Assembly (NCBI GenBank): GCA_037200525.1
Contig: JBBCGG010000001.1
Span: 2,956,501-3,020,500, forward strand
Direction of reading: 5' to 3'
Source of the DNA: Methylocella sp.
Lineage (GTDB): Bacteria > Pseudomonadota > Alphaproteobacteria > Rhizobiales > Beijerinckiaceae
DNA length: 64,000 nucleotides
Of this stretch, positions 46,423-56,062 are shown in pieces (position 1 is the first letter of the stretch; the number at the start of each line of letters is the position of its first letter). A model generated the notes under the pieces. The model saw only the letters and a program-made list of their open reading frames with translations. It was not told the origin of the DNA and searched no databases. The position numbers were made by a program, and so were the translations under genes.

Positions 46423-46517
46423 TGCCCGACCACCTGACCGATTACTGGAAATTGCCGGATCGCGAAGCCGAGATTCGGAAGATGGTCGCCGACGATCACA
46501 TCAAGATCAATCGCTGA
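46422..46517 (+). CDS. 31-residue coupled small ORF after the lysozyme protein
   Basis: ATG 46422 shares its A with the TAA of the large gene; the stop TGA 46515-46517 is followed at once by the next ATG (46518). It encodes MPDHLTDYWKLPDREAEIRK and 11 more residues, charged and soluble. Tight overlap on both sides argues it is translated. Confidence 0.5.
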   Translation: MPDHLTDYWKLPDREAEIRKMVADDHIKINR

Positions 46518-46811
46518 ATGCTGCGGATGATCGACCTGATGATCAATGGATCGCCGTCTGATCCAAGTGGAACGGCTTACACCATCTATGATGCCGCGCG
46601 CTTTGTCGGATATACGCGTCACGCCGCTCGCGCGCTGAAAAAGAGCCCGGCATTCATCGTAGCATTCAACAACGCCGTTGACGATTGGCAGCGCAACCGC
46701 CCGCGGCCGACCTTCGATGATATCATTCCCCTCTCTTTGGACGGAGTCGCCCCACGCCCAAAACCGATTACGCCCGGATTTGTGATCAGGACAAGGAGAC
46801 CCGATCAATGA
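46518..46811 (+). CDS. Hypothetical protein coupled to the phage-like gene
   Basis: 97 residues, TGAATG junction with the upstream mini-gene and ATGA overlap (46808-46811) with the next. An HTH-like stretch (IYDAARFVGYTRHAARALKK) precedes a basic, Pro-rich tail. It resembles small phage DNA-binding or terminase-small-subunit-like proteins, but the assignment is weak. Confidence 0.55.
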   Translation: MLRMIDLMINGSPSDPSGTAYTIYDAARFVGYTRHAARALKKSPAFIVAFNNAVDDWQRNRPRPTFDDIIPLSLDGVAPRPKPITPGFVIRTRRPDQ

Positions 46812-47260
46812 ACGATCTCACGCCAGATGTGGACGATGGAGCGGATATTGTCGATTCGTACAGGGGCATCGTTTGCACGATTAGAGATCGTCGCAAAGAG
46901 CTTGGCTTGGTCACTTTGGAAATTGAGGAAATCGCAGGTTTGCAGCCGGGGTACCTGTCGAAGATCGAGGCCGGTATGAAAGGCTTGGGTCCTCTTTCTC
47001 TTGATTCACTGCTACCGGCGCTTGGCCTAAAATTTCAGGTCGTGAAATGCCCGCCATACCCTGCAACGCTGCGCGCCATCACCGATACTGCGCCCTGCGA
47101 CGTCACCCGCCGCCGTAAGGTATGGGAGACCCTTCGGATGACTCCCGAGGAGCGCAAAGCAAAGAGGGCGGTAGAGGTTGCTGCCAGGTCTGAAGCCAAG
47201 GCAAAGAAGCTGGATGATGAGATCGAGGCTCGCCGCATGCGAATGGGACCGCGAGAGTGA
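46808..47260 (+). CDS. XRE-type helix-turn-helix protein
   Basis: 150 residues, start overlapping the previous stop by ATGA. HTH at about 22-78: TIRDRRKELGLVTLEIEEIA, GLQPGYLSKIEAGMKGLG, LDSLLPALGLKFQVV. The C-terminal half is a charged helix (EERKAKRAVEVAARSEAKAK). It may repress the element's own genes. Second XRE gene in element 2. Confidence 0.72.
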   Translation: MNDLTPDVDDGADIVDSYRGIVCTIRDRRKELGLVTLEIEEIAGLQPGYLSKIEAGMKGLGPLSLDSLLPALGLKFQVVKCPPYPATLRAITDTAPCDVTRRRKVWETLRMTPEERKAKRAVEVAARSEAKAKKLDDEIEARRMRMGPRE

Positions 47261-47272
47261 GAAGCTTTTGAT

Positions 47273-47365
47273 ATGTATCGCCGCAGGTTGGCCAGGCGGA
47301 ATGCGGCGGACAAGATCAAGCGCGCTGAGATAGCCGCGCCGATGGAGGCCTCTCACGCCAGTTAA
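47273..47365 (+). CDS. Possible 30-residue basic small ORF
   Basis: ATG 47273 with GAGAAG 8 bp upstream; stop TAA 47363-47365. Encodes a highly basic peptide beginning MYRRRLARRNAADKIKR. It overlaps the end of the minus-strand gene at 47316. Real expression is uncertain. Confidence 0.3.
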   Translation: MYRRRLARRNAADKIKRAEIAAPMEASHAS

Positions 47366-47766
47366 TTTGCGGGCCATCCGTCGAGACGAGGCTCTGCCAT
47401 TCGCTTGGCAGCAGCGCCGGATGTTCGGGCGATTGCTCTGGTCCGCGTCCTGCCACCGCTAGGGCGACAGCCACGCCGATGGCGGCGCCGGACCGAGGGT
47501 CAACGCGCTTGCCGGCATAGGGACCCGCCTGGATGATGTAGGGACCGCCAGGCTCTTTCTGAATCGCCATTGCCAGGCGTTCGCCATGAGGGGCGTAGAG
47601 GCATATTTGGAGCAGACCAAGCCAGGGTGACCGCGACCAGCGATTTGGTTCGATGCGCTTGGCTTCGCGATAGTCGCTCTGGTGCATCCATGCGACCAGG
47701 CAGACGCCCCGCTGCATCCTTGTAAAAACATTCGATCTTAGCATCCGGCGGGAGCTGGTCAGTCAT
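47316..47766 (-). CDS. Hypothetical protein, probably frameshifted
   Basis: Starts MTDQLPPDAKIECFYKDAAG in one frame from ATG 47766 (ATGA overlap with the upstream gene) and appears to continue in another as VCLVAWMHQSDYREAKRIEP, then IQKEPGGPYIIQAGPYAGKR to the stop at 47316. The two halves read as one natural protein of about 145 residues, so a single-base indel near 47700 is likely. Function unknown. Confidence 0.4.
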
Positions 47767-48071
47767 GGTTCAATCCGCCTGCCGGTCAACCGGCGCCGGA
47801 ACATTCGGTCGCGCGGCGGACGCGGCTCGTATGGATTGGGCGGCGGTTGATTTGTAGCCGCCACGCCCTTGAAGCTGAGATCCGTGTCGAAAATCGGCCG
47901 CTTAATTTTGGCGGTCGGTTCGCCCGGTTTCCACGCCAGCGCGCCGCTTTCGGCCTCGTCGGCGACGACGTCGTCATCATCGGGCAAAGGCCGGCATTCG
48001 TCATCCAGTCCCCGCACGGCGAGATAGGTTTTCCGCGAAACGATCCGCTGGCACCGCCGAGGCTCCGTCAT
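47763..48071 (-). CDS. Hypothetical acidic/Pro-rich protein of element 2
   Basis: 102 residues. ATG 48071 overlaps the upstream stop (TGATG); its stop overlaps the next start (ATGA). Contains an acidic patch (CRPLPDDDDVVADEAESGAL) and a Pro/Arg-rich end. No domain recognised. Confidence 0.5.
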   Translation of the reverse strand: MTEPRRCQRIVSRKTYLAVRGLDDECRPLPDDDDVVADEAESGALAWKPGEPTAKIKRPIFDTDLSFKGVAATNQPPPNPYEPRPPRDRMFRRRLTGRRIEP

Positions 48072-48301
48072 CACTTAATTCCCAACCGAGCCTTGATCTC
48101 GCGCGACTGGCCTCTCAGCCACGTGAGGCGAACCGCCGACGACTGTGTGTCCCAGAGGGGTGGCTTGGGGATCTTCTTCAATTCCGCATCAACGCGCGCC
48201 TGGGGATCGAACTGGTCGCCGTCCGTTCGGGCATGCTGCGCGGTTCGGCGGTTGACCAGCTCACTCATTCGAGCGGCGTCGGACATCGGTTGCTCTGTCA
48301 C
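48071..48301 (-). CDS. Hypothetical small protein of element 2
   Basis: 76 residues from GTG 48301 (GTGA overlap with the upstream mini-gene). Polar and soluble, with DAARMSELVNRRTAQHAR near the start and DTQSSAVRLTWLRGQSREIK near the end. No family recognised. Confidence 0.5.
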   Translation of the reverse strand: MTEQPMSDAARMSELVNRRTAQHARTDGDQFDPQARVDAELKKIPKPPLWDTQSSAVRLTWLRGQSREIKARLGIK

Positions 48302-48402
48302 GGTCGTCTCCTTTTCGCAGCCGGGTCCACGCGAACATAGCCTTTCGAAGTCATCAGCCTGTGCGTCTCTTCAGCTTGCCAATTCGCGATGTCGTCGGTC
48401 AT
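48298..48402 (-). CDS. 34-residue small ORF heading the minus-strand gene chain
   Basis: ATG 48402, stop TGA 48300-48298, which overlaps the GTG start of the next gene. Begins MTDDIANWQAEETHRLMTSK. Coupling is the main evidence; no strong ribosome-binding site. Confidence 0.4.
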   Translation of the reverse strand: MTDDIANWQAEETHRLMTSKGYVRVDPAAKRRRP

Positions 48403-48682
48403 CAGAATCCGCCGTCATAACGTAGCGACCAGCTATCGCTAGCATATTTAAGCCGCGAAGTCAAAGCAGCCATCATCGAATGCGGCAGCAAGGGAGGTAG
48501 CGGGATAAAGGCGTGTCCGACATATTTGTTTCGCGCTGAAATTATGCCCCAAACCCATTGGTAAGTACGTTTTTCGTACTTGTCTGCACGATGGACCCGG
48601 ATCTAACTGCGCGGGCTGTTCAATCCCAATCAAGTTGACGTTGCTCAGCTGCTTTAACCGACAATTTCCGATAGAGGTTTTT

Positions 48683-49392
48683 ATGAGTAACGCTGCACAC
48701 CGCACTTTCGTCCTTGTCCACAGCGGTTTTCTGGGCGGCTTTGCCTGGCGAGACGTGCTCGTTCGCCTGCGGGCGCTCGGCCACACGGCGACCGCGCCGA
48801 CCCTGACAGGCCTTGGCGAGCGGGGCATACCGGCAATGACACCGCTGATCTGGAGACCCATATCCAGGACGTTGTCGCGCACATCGAAATGGAGGGTTTG
48901 CGAGACATCACTTTGGTTGGCTGGAGCTACGGCGGCATGGTGGTCACCGGGGTTCTCGCGCGCATCCCCGAGCGCATCAAAGAGCTGATCTATCTCGACG
49001 CCTTCATGCCAGAGGACGGACGAGCGCTCGTCGATTATCTCACGCCAGATCAAAGGGCGTTCTTTGACACCTATAAGGACAAGAACCTGCCGTTGCCGCC
49101 ATTTCCATTGTCAGTGTTCGGCGTGAACGATCCGGCGATTGAAGCGTACCTTGAACCGAGGTTCACCGCGCAACCCTGGCGCACCGTTTATCAACCGGTG
49201 ACGGCCCTAAAGGTCCGCCCGGATATTCCAGTCTCTTACGTGGTCTGCACAGGGTATGGCGAGTCGCCCATGACCACCCGCCTTGCAGAGATGGAATCCG
49301 ACCCAGCTATGCGAGTCATTACGATCGATACGAGCCATTATCCGATGCTGACGGCTTTCGAAGAGACGATGGCGGCTTTGGTCAATGAGTAA
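48683..49392 (+). pseudogene. Alpha/beta hydrolase with a single-base frameshift
   Basis: ATG 48683 starts MSNAAHRTFVLVHSGFLGGF, an oxyanion-hole type N-terminus. At about 48829 one base is missing in GAGCGGGG-CATACC, after which the frame continues with HTGNDTADLETHIQDVVAHI, nucleophile motif GWSYGG and a late TSHYPMLTAFE carrying the catalytic His. Intact length would be about 236 residues. It resembles esterase-type small hydrolases. The indel may be a real lesion or an assembly error; its neighbours (GST, P450) are intact. Confidence 0.8.
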
Positions 49393-49429
49393 GCGATCGC
49401 AGCGGGATGTCGACAGCTGCGACTGTAGG

Positions 49430-49860
49430 CTGACCTCTCCGGGCAACTTGTCGCCGATATCCCCAACTACCTGGACTTGCCGCGCCGGCTCGGCGCGCGC
49501 CACCTTCAGCAGAACGGATTGGTTGTCGTCGAGGCCGGCCTCGCGGGCAGCGTCTTTCGCTTGATCCGATAGAGCGGCGATCTTCGGAGCGCGGTCAGCC
49601 TCTCCTTTCGATATTCCGAGTTCGCGAATCGCCTAACTGACACCTTTGTCGTTCGGCTGTGCACCCCCCAAAGGGTCCCCAACTTGGAGAGCCTTGCTTG
49701 TGATGATCATCCACTCTGAAACATGCTCCGCGCGCTCTAGAGCAGTAAGATCCGACCGGTGCAGATTTTCAGCGATTTCCCAGAGGCGCGCTTCGTCGAC
49801 GCGAGCAAAGGAGCCGGCGTTGCGTGGACAAAGACGCCTAGCGGCGTTATTGGCAGACAT
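49430..49860 (-). pseudogene. ParB-like nuclease/partition protein remnant
   Basis: Reads VDEARLWEIAENLHRSDLTA, LERAEHVSEWMIIT, then an in-frame TAG (49633-49635) and AIRELGISKGEADRAPKIAA, LSDQAKDAAREAGLDDNQSV. Both halves are in one frame and match the middle of ParB-like proteins common on rhizobial elements. The N-terminal ParB catalytic region (about 60 residues) and the proper end are missing. The fragment sits between the hydrolase and GST genes, which may have inserted beside it. Confidence 0.6.
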
Positions 49861-49886
49861 TGGCCACGTAATCTGGAAGTCTCAAG

Positions 49887-50588
49887 ATGTCTGACTACGA
49901 CCTCTACTATTGGTCCGTGCCCTTCCGCGGTCAGTTCGTGCGCGCCGTCCTCGCCTATGCAGGAAGGACGTGGACAGAGGGAGGGGACCCGGCGATCACC
50001 AAGTTGATGGACGAGCCGGCGAAGCACATGCCGGTCCCGTTCATGGGGCCGCCAATGCTGATCGACAAAAAGGCGGACTTCGCTATCGCTCAGATGCCAG
50101 CCATTATCCTTTATCTAGGCGAGACGCTCGACCTCATGCCCAAGACGGCCGCCCTGCGAGCCATGACCATGAAGGTTGTCAACGACGCCAACGACGTGAT
50201 CGACGAGATCACGCTGGACGGCGGCCGGGAGATGTGGACGAAAAAAAGCTGGCAGGAGTTCGTCCCCCGCCTGAAGAAGTGGATGTCATTTTGGGAGGAG
50301 ACCGGGCGTCGCCACGGCCTGACAGCAGACTCGGGCTTCCTGCTGGGCGGCAAGACTGCGGGCGTCGCCGACGTCGTGACAGCCACCTTGTGGTCGACCA
50401 TGGCAGACCGCTTCCGCGAGATCGGTGCGATCCTTGAGGAAGCCGCGCCAATGACCGCCGCCTTAACGCGGCGGGTTGCTGCTTTGCCACCGCTGACCAA
50501 GTTGGCCGCCAAGGCTCAGCACGATTACGGCGAGGCCTATTGCGGCGGGCAGATCGAGGCGTCGCTGCGCAGAGTTTTGGACGCTTAG
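49887..50588 (+). CDS. Glutathione S-transferase-family protein
   Basis: 233 residues. Thioredoxin-like N domain (DYDLYYWSVPFRGQFVRAVL with the active-site Ser/Tyr region, PVPFMGPPMLIDKK with cis-Pro, AQMPAIILYLG) and an all-helical C domain (GFLLGGKTAGVADVVTATLW). It conjugates or isomerises electrophiles with glutathione. Located between the hydrolase and P450 genes of the element's cargo, so a detoxification or catabolic role is likely. Confidence 0.85.
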   Translation: MSDYDLYYWSVPFRGQFVRAVLAYAGRTWTEGGDPAITKLMDEPAKHMPVPFMGPPMLIDKKADFAIAQMPAIILYLGETLDLMPKTAALRAMTMKVVNDANDVIDEITLDGGREMWTKKSWQEFVPRLKKWMSFWEETGRRHGLTADSGFLLGGKTAGVADVVTATLWSTMADRFREIGAILEEAAPMTAALTRRVAALPPLTKLAAKAQHDYGEAYCGGQIEASLRRVLDA

Positions 50589-50863
50589 ATTCTCATTTTC
50601 CTCTCCGCTTGACGAGGAAATCGCCGGGATCGGAAATCGCCCACGACCGTGATGGGCGCAATCCGTGATGCAGGTTCTTCGCGATCTCGGCGAGACGCTG
50701 TTTACAGGCGTAACATCTCTGTTTCCTTCTGAAATCGCCGCGACATAGAATCAGTCCAATATCTTGGGCCAATGCGCGCTTGTCTCCGGCAGTCAAATTC
50801 CGGGCTATTATCCGCGCCACTCCGTCAGCCCACCACCCAGAGAAATGGGCAAGAGGTCACGAC

Positions 50864-52096
50864 ATGCAAAACGGACAATCCGGCGCCGCCGTGGCGGAAC
50901 CTTTAATCATTCCAACCGAAGAGCTCGAAAACGACCCGCACGCTATTTTCGGCCATTACCGACCGCTGGTCCCGATAATCAAAAGGAGCAACGACGGCGT
51001 CGACCTCGTCCTTCGCGCGAGCGACATCCGAGAGCTGATCACGGACCATCGTGTGCGGCAAGGAGAAACGGAGATTCCTGAGTTCTTGGGCATTATGGAC
51101 GGCCCACTGTTCGACCTCTTCAAATACGGGATGCTCACGTCGAACGGTTCCGATCACCGTCGGCGTCGCTTGCCTTTTTCAGCAGCGTTTGCGGTTCGCC
51201 TCATCGCCGACTTACGACCACGCATTCGCAAGGTTGCCGAAGACTTGATCGACAGCTGGCAAGCGGCAGGAGAGGTGGATTTTCTGGATCGTTATGCAGC
51301 GCAACTACCGGCGCACATCATCAGCGAAATTCTTGGGTTGCCGCCAGCGGAAATCCCCCACTTTACAAGCCTGGTCTATAATGTGTCCCGTGTCTTTACC
51401 CTTTCGTTCACGGCTGAGGACGTGCCGGATATGCAGAACTCCGCAGCCCAGCTGTTCGATTATGCGGATCGCCTCATCGAGGCGCGGCGCGCAACCCCAA
51501 GAGATGATTTTCTGACTTCTTCCTTGGCGGCGGTCGATGAGAGCGGCGACCTTTCGCCCATCGAAATCCTAATTCAGATCGCGTCGCTCATTATCGGCGG
51601 CAGCGATACCACGCGCGGGGCCCTGGCTGTGGAAGTTGCATTGCTTCTCCAGCATCGGGAACAGTGGGAGGCGGTTTGTCGCGATCCCGCGCTTGTTCCA
51701 GGCGCTGTATTGGAAGCGTTGCGTTTCGAGCCGATCGTCGGCTCAGTTTCTCGCTTCATCCTCGAAGACATTCAGATCGGCGATTACGTTCTTGACCAAG
51801 GAAAACTTGTCACGTTTTCGACCATGTCGGCCATGCGGGACATTGAGCTCTACCGAGATCCCGACACATTCGATATACGCAGAACCGACCAACAGCGCTG
51901 GCCTCTGGTGTTTGGAGGTGGCGCTCATCGATGCATCGGAGAGGCTCTCGCCAAAGCCGAACTCGAGGAAGGGCTCATTGCGCTTACTGCGCGCCTCCCG
52001 CAACTTCGGTTGGCTGGAGAGCCGCCGCGGCTTCGCGGCCACTCCGGCATCCGTCGCATCGACGGCATGAAAGTCGAGTGGCCAACTGCGGGATAA
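50864..52096 (+). CDS. Cytochrome P450
   Basis: 410 residues from ATG 50864, with AAGAGG 8 bp upstream; the frame is open to 50780 but the lead is poor. I-helix IIGGSDTTRG with the acid/Thr pair, the K-helix ExxR (LEALRFEP), and the heme loop FGGGAHRCIGEALAKAEL with Cys357 as the axial ligand. Bacterial soluble class I type, needing an external ferredoxin and reductase, neither of which is encoded nearby. The substrate is unknown. Confidence 0.92.
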   Translation: MQNGQSGAAVAEPLIIPTEELENDPHAIFGHYRPLVPIIKRSNDGVDLVLRASDIRELITDHRVRQGETEIPEFLGIMDGPLFDLFKYGMLTSNGSDHRRRRLPFSAAFAVRLIADLRPRIRKVAEDLIDSWQAAGEVDFLDRYAAQLPAHIISEILGLPPAEIPHFTSLVYNVSRVFTLSFTAEDVPDMQNSAAQLFDYADRLIEARRATPRDDFLTSSLAAVDESGDLSPIEILIQIASLIIGGSDTTRGALAVEVALLLQHREQWEAVCRDPALVPGAVLEALRFEPIVGSVSRFILEDIQIGDYVLDQGKLVTFSTMSAMRDIELYRDPDTFDIRRTDQQRWPLVFGGGAHRCIGEALAKAELEEGLIALTARLPQLRLAGEPPRLRGHSGIRRIDGMKVEWPTAG

Positions 52097-52950
52097 GTCT
52101 GCTGAGCAGAGGGAACCGCGGCCGCGGCGACGGTTCGCGGCGATCTCCCAAAGGAGCCAGCCGAATATCAGAGCCGCGGAATGTTCGCGCCGAGATAAAA
52201 ATTTGGGCCGGCGTGATATTGAGGAGTAAGGTGCGCGGCTGAGTGTCGAGCTTACTGTCGACGGCGCATTTTTGGGGGTGGGGTGCCTCCTGGGCGATCG
52301 CGCAGAAATCACGACCGCGGGGGAGCCATTCCAAAACGCGGTCGCCGGCGATGACCGTGATCCGCGCGGCGAGGAGATTCTACCGACCGAGCAGGAGCGC
52401 CATGCAATTGGGGCCAGAGATTGGGGCCGATGCCTCAAACCGCTTGATCCTAGAGGAGAGTGCGGCGGAAGGGATATCCGCTAATGCCTGATTGGGCGTG
52501 TGATGCGCCGCTGATCCTGGATGAGCACAAGCGTTGCAATAGCCTTTCTCGATGGCCTCTTACAATCCGGCCGCTGCTGAAATGCTGGGAGCTGTCCCGC
52601 GTGCGCGCAATCCATCACCTTTGGCCGTCAAGCCGATCTCGGGAGCGTTCATTTTGCCCTCCACGCGCGTGCACGTAGCCCCGCTGCCCAATATCAAGCG
52701 CTTACAATACGGTTCACCAATCGCGATCTTCGGCGTCCAGTTGCTAGGTCGTAAGGGGTCTTGCGATGCTGCGCTCTTCGAAGCCGCGCCAGATCTGGAT
52801 AGACCGGTTTTTTAGCGCCCTTGCCGGGACCGGCGGGGCATCCAGGACATCCCAAAAGGAGATGTCCCGTCCGTCCCGCTGGATCCCAAGCCTGAAGGCA
52901 CCGGGACTTGAGGGACATTGTCCCGGATGTCCCATTTGTCCCGCTTGAGC
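52097..52950. other. Gap of about 850 bp without a supported gene
   Basis: Short frames on both strands lack start signals and recognisable motifs. The sequence may be worn-out mobile-element DNA; nothing could be named. Confidence 0.5.
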
Positions 52951-53955
52951 TTAACCATGTGGGAGCCATATAAGGCGCTGGCCTTGTATCTCGCGTGCGA
53001 CCAGGATTTGGGCCTTTAGCGCGCTTTCGATCGAACGATTAAAGCTTTTGCGTCGGCGTTCTTTCACGGTGTTTTGGTCTTCGTCCGGACCGGCCTGCTC
53101 GGCAATGCGTTCGTAAAAGCGCAGTCTGATCGCCTCGTCAGCGACCGCGCGGACCACCGGACCATCGAAACCGAACGGCCGGATGTCCTGTCCCGCATCG
53201 TCGATCGCCTCACGCGTTGCAGTCATGAGCAGCCGTTGCGTTCGCGGAACTTCCCGTGGCTTAATCGTCGTCGTCGATGCATCAGCATTGTCGACCCGAT
53301 CGACTACGCGTTGAAACTTCATCGCCGTCTACATCGTGGCCGATAACGATCCGCGACAGCGTCGCCTCGAGGATGATGTTCGAGTCTTCATCCTCGAGCC
53401 TTTGAAGCGTCAAAGACGCAGAAGGCGAGCCTATCTTTTCTCGCAAAGCATCCTGGCGTCGTTGGCGCCAAGCAGGCCAGAATGGCCCCTCGGGCGCTTA
53501 TCGTCGCCTAAACCGACGTGATGAATGATCAACACAAGTGCGCGGAAGCGATTTGCAAGGGCGGTAGCGTTGGCGACGAGCTGCTGCATTCCGGTCCCAT
53601 CCTCATCACCGCCGCCGAGCGATTGCGCCAGCGTGTCAAGAACAATTAGTCCGGGCGCGACGCCAGCGGCTTCAACCGAAGCAATGAGCTCGGCCAGGTC
53701 GTCTTTTTCGCCGCCCAGGTTCGGCGCTGCGGCAATCATGCTGAAGGGGACACGTCCTGATATCTGCCGTTCGTGGGATTTTTGGAAACCGATTGCGCGC
53801 TTTCGCAGGCCTGCTGAACCCTCAGCCGCGATGTAAACGGTCGGCGCTTGTTCGGTTCGACGCCCTGCCCAATCCCACCCGAGCGCGATATGCATCGCCA
53901 AGTCGAGAGCCACAAAGGATTTCAGAGATCCCGGTTGCCCGAAAAGCAAGCCCAC
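52951..53955 (-). pseudogene. RepA-like AAA ATPase (AAA_25 type), frameshifted
   Basis: The N-terminal part (53955-53431) carries GVGLLFGQPGSLKSFVALDL (Walker A), VYIAAEGSAGLRKRA, GLIVLDTLAQSLGGGDEDGT (Walker B) and VLIIHHVGLGDDKRPRGHSG. After EKR the frame breaks (extra A), continues as LQRLEDEDSNIILEATLSRI, breaks again near 53310 and ends in a regulatory C-terminus (GPVVRAVADEAIRLRFYERI) at 52951. At least two frameshifts; the upstream end also meets a stop. Related proteins are replication/partition ATPases of integrative elements. Confidence 0.75.
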
Positions 53956-54068
53956 GCCTTGCCTGGGAAAGACGCGCGGCGGCTAACATTGTGCGGTTTC
54001 TCCTGCACATCGTTGGACATGCAGAAGAAAATCAGAGAGTAAGCGCTGTCGCTATTTGTCGATGGTCG

Positions 54069-54702
54069 CTAATTGGCGCTATTTGTCGGAGTTTCTTTCT
54101 CGACAAATTCCGACTGAATTTCATCTCTGGCTTGTCGGCAGGTGTCACGAGAGGCACGATACTTTGCGCTCATCTCTTCCTCCTTCGCGCCAGCCAAATT
54201 GTAACCCTTTGCGATGTCGGCTTTCATCTCGGCCTTGATCCGGTCACGCAAGATCGGTTGCTGACCTCTCTTTCGAGGGTGAGCGCTATTCGTTTGAGGT
54301 GACAGACTTTCCCGGTCAATCGCGGTCTCTTCTGCTAGCCGCGGCGCGTCCTCGGCGGGCGCGAATAGCCGCATTACACCAATTAGCATCGACCTCGATA
54401 TCTATAAATCGTGGATGCCGATTACCGGGCTCACGCAACGTGGGATGATTGAGAGCCAAGGCGCATTTGTCCCAATCATCGGGGATTATGGCATTCCCGA
54501 GCTCAGAGTCTAGGGAAAACCGCTCGCCGCAGCTGTTGACGAGGCCTTGGCGCAACTTCTCGACAAGATTGATTAGCGCCTTCCGCGGAGCGTCGTTTGG
54601 ATGCCGGAGCGGTTCGCCGTCGAGGCGCGCGATTATTCGGGCTCCTTCGTAAAGGGAAACCCATTTTGCGGGAACCTCGTTTGAGACTGGATCGTCTATC
54701 AT
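54069..54702 (-). pseudogene. DNA-binding accessory protein of element 2, frameshifted
   Basis: The upstream part from ATG 54702 (IDDPVSNEVPAKWVSLYEGA, then DKCALALNHPTLREPGNRHP) continues in another frame from about 54385 as VMRLFAPAEDAPRLAEETAI and ends DMSAKYRASRDT-type HTH (seen as EEMSAKYRASRDTCRQARDE). The two halves fit one protein of about 210 residues, with a single-base indel near 54390. It lies between the integrase and the AAA ATPase, an arrangement I recall from rhizobial integrative elements. No exact function known. Confidence 0.5.
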
Positions 54703-55916
54703 AGCGTGTCCTCGCGAATGTCCAGTGGACGAGTGGCCGGCATGGGCTCGCAAAACATGGCCCAGGCCTCCATCAACCCGCGACGCCTTTCCAGCGCATC
54801 GCCGCGCCGGTAGGCCTGTTCGGCCTTATCGCCGATCACATGGGCAAGCGCTGCCTCGGCGACCTCGTGTGGAAAGTGCGTCTCTTCGCCCGCCCCCCGG
54901 AAGCTGCTTCGAAAGCCATGCGTAGTCGCGTCCATTTTCATGCGTCGCAGAGCCATTTCCATACTCATGTTGGAGAGCGGGCGCCCGGCTCGCTGTCCTT
55001 GAAAGATGAAATCGCTCGTTTTGCCTTGGGCAAGTTCTTCAAGGATCTCGATCGCGCGGCCGTACAGCGGGACGCGGTGTTCGCGTCCGGCTTTCGTCCG
55101 CGCCGCCGGAACCGTCCAGACTTTGGCCCCAAGGTCGATTTCATCCCAACGCGCACCGAGCACTTCACCTGACCTCGCCGCGGTCAAGATGGCGAACTCA
55201 AGCGCCCTTGCTGCCATTGCCTTCATCTTGCGAAGCTCGCAAATGAACTCGGCACATCAGAGTACAGCAGGGCCGCGTGATGTCCGCGGGTGAGCTGCTG
55301 ACGCTTCGCCAAGAGCTTGTCGAGGTGCCCTTTCCAGCGCGCGGGATTCTCTCCCGATCGATGACCCTCCGCCTTTGCCGCATCGAGAACCGATTCAATG
55401 CGTCCTCGAAGCCGCGAGGCAGTTTCGGGGCGTGTCTGCCACAACGGCCGCAAGACCGGCAGCACCGCAGCCGTGTCTATTTCGTCGACGGGCCGCGGGC
55501 GCAGGGGCGCGGCATATTTTTCCAGCGTCATTTTCCATTGGGCGCGATGCTTGTCGTTGCGCCACTCAGCTGACTTGGCTTCAACGAATTTATCAGCGCA
55601 CTCGCCGAACGTCGGCTTCCCGGCCTCAGGCTTTCCGGCCTCGCGCCGCGCTTCAATCGGATCGACGCCCGCGGCGACGAGCTTGCGCGCTTCGTCGGCC
55701 TTGGCACGCGCGTCGGCGAGCGAGACGGCGGGGGAGCCGCCGAGGCCCATTTCACGCCGCTTGCCATTCGCGATGGCGAGAAAGATCCAACGCCGGCGAC
55801 CGTCTTTATCGATGTCCAAATAGAGACCGCCGCCAATCGCCATGCTTTCCTGGCGTCATCAAACTCGCCACCGTCCGCGCTGAGAGCTTCCGAAGCTGTC
55901 TCGCCTTTCCGCCCAA
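54699..55916 (-). pseudogene. int: Tyrosine integrase of element 2, two frameshifts
   Basis: P4-type integrase with DUF4102-like arm domain. N-terminus QLRKLSARTVASLMTPGKHG, then an extra T near 55835 changes frame to GGGLYLDIDKDGRRRWIFLA. A missing base near 55247 breaks it again after YSDVPS; the catalytic part follows: LTAARSGEVLGARWDE, HGFRSSFRGAGEETHFPHEV, AALAHVIGDKAEQAYRRGD with Arg, His, Arg, His and Tyr residues in place. It reads away from attR at 56063-56084. The protein should be non-functional unless the indels are assembly errors. Confidence 0.85.
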
Positions 55917-56062
55917 CTCCTTGGCCCCAACTCCGGCCCAATCGCGAAACTGAATTGTAGCAAACTAAGCTGGACGAAGGAAGACGGTTTATCTCGTAAC
56001 CAGCTGATTCATAGAGGGCAAGGTATACGGCCATGAACTACATTGAACTATCATTCGACGGA

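Noticed and set aside
50593-50820. Minus-strand frame containing a RLAEIAKNLH stretch resembling the ParB-like remnant
   Set aside because: Too short and too degraded to annotate; possibly a second fossil of the same gene, but unsupported.
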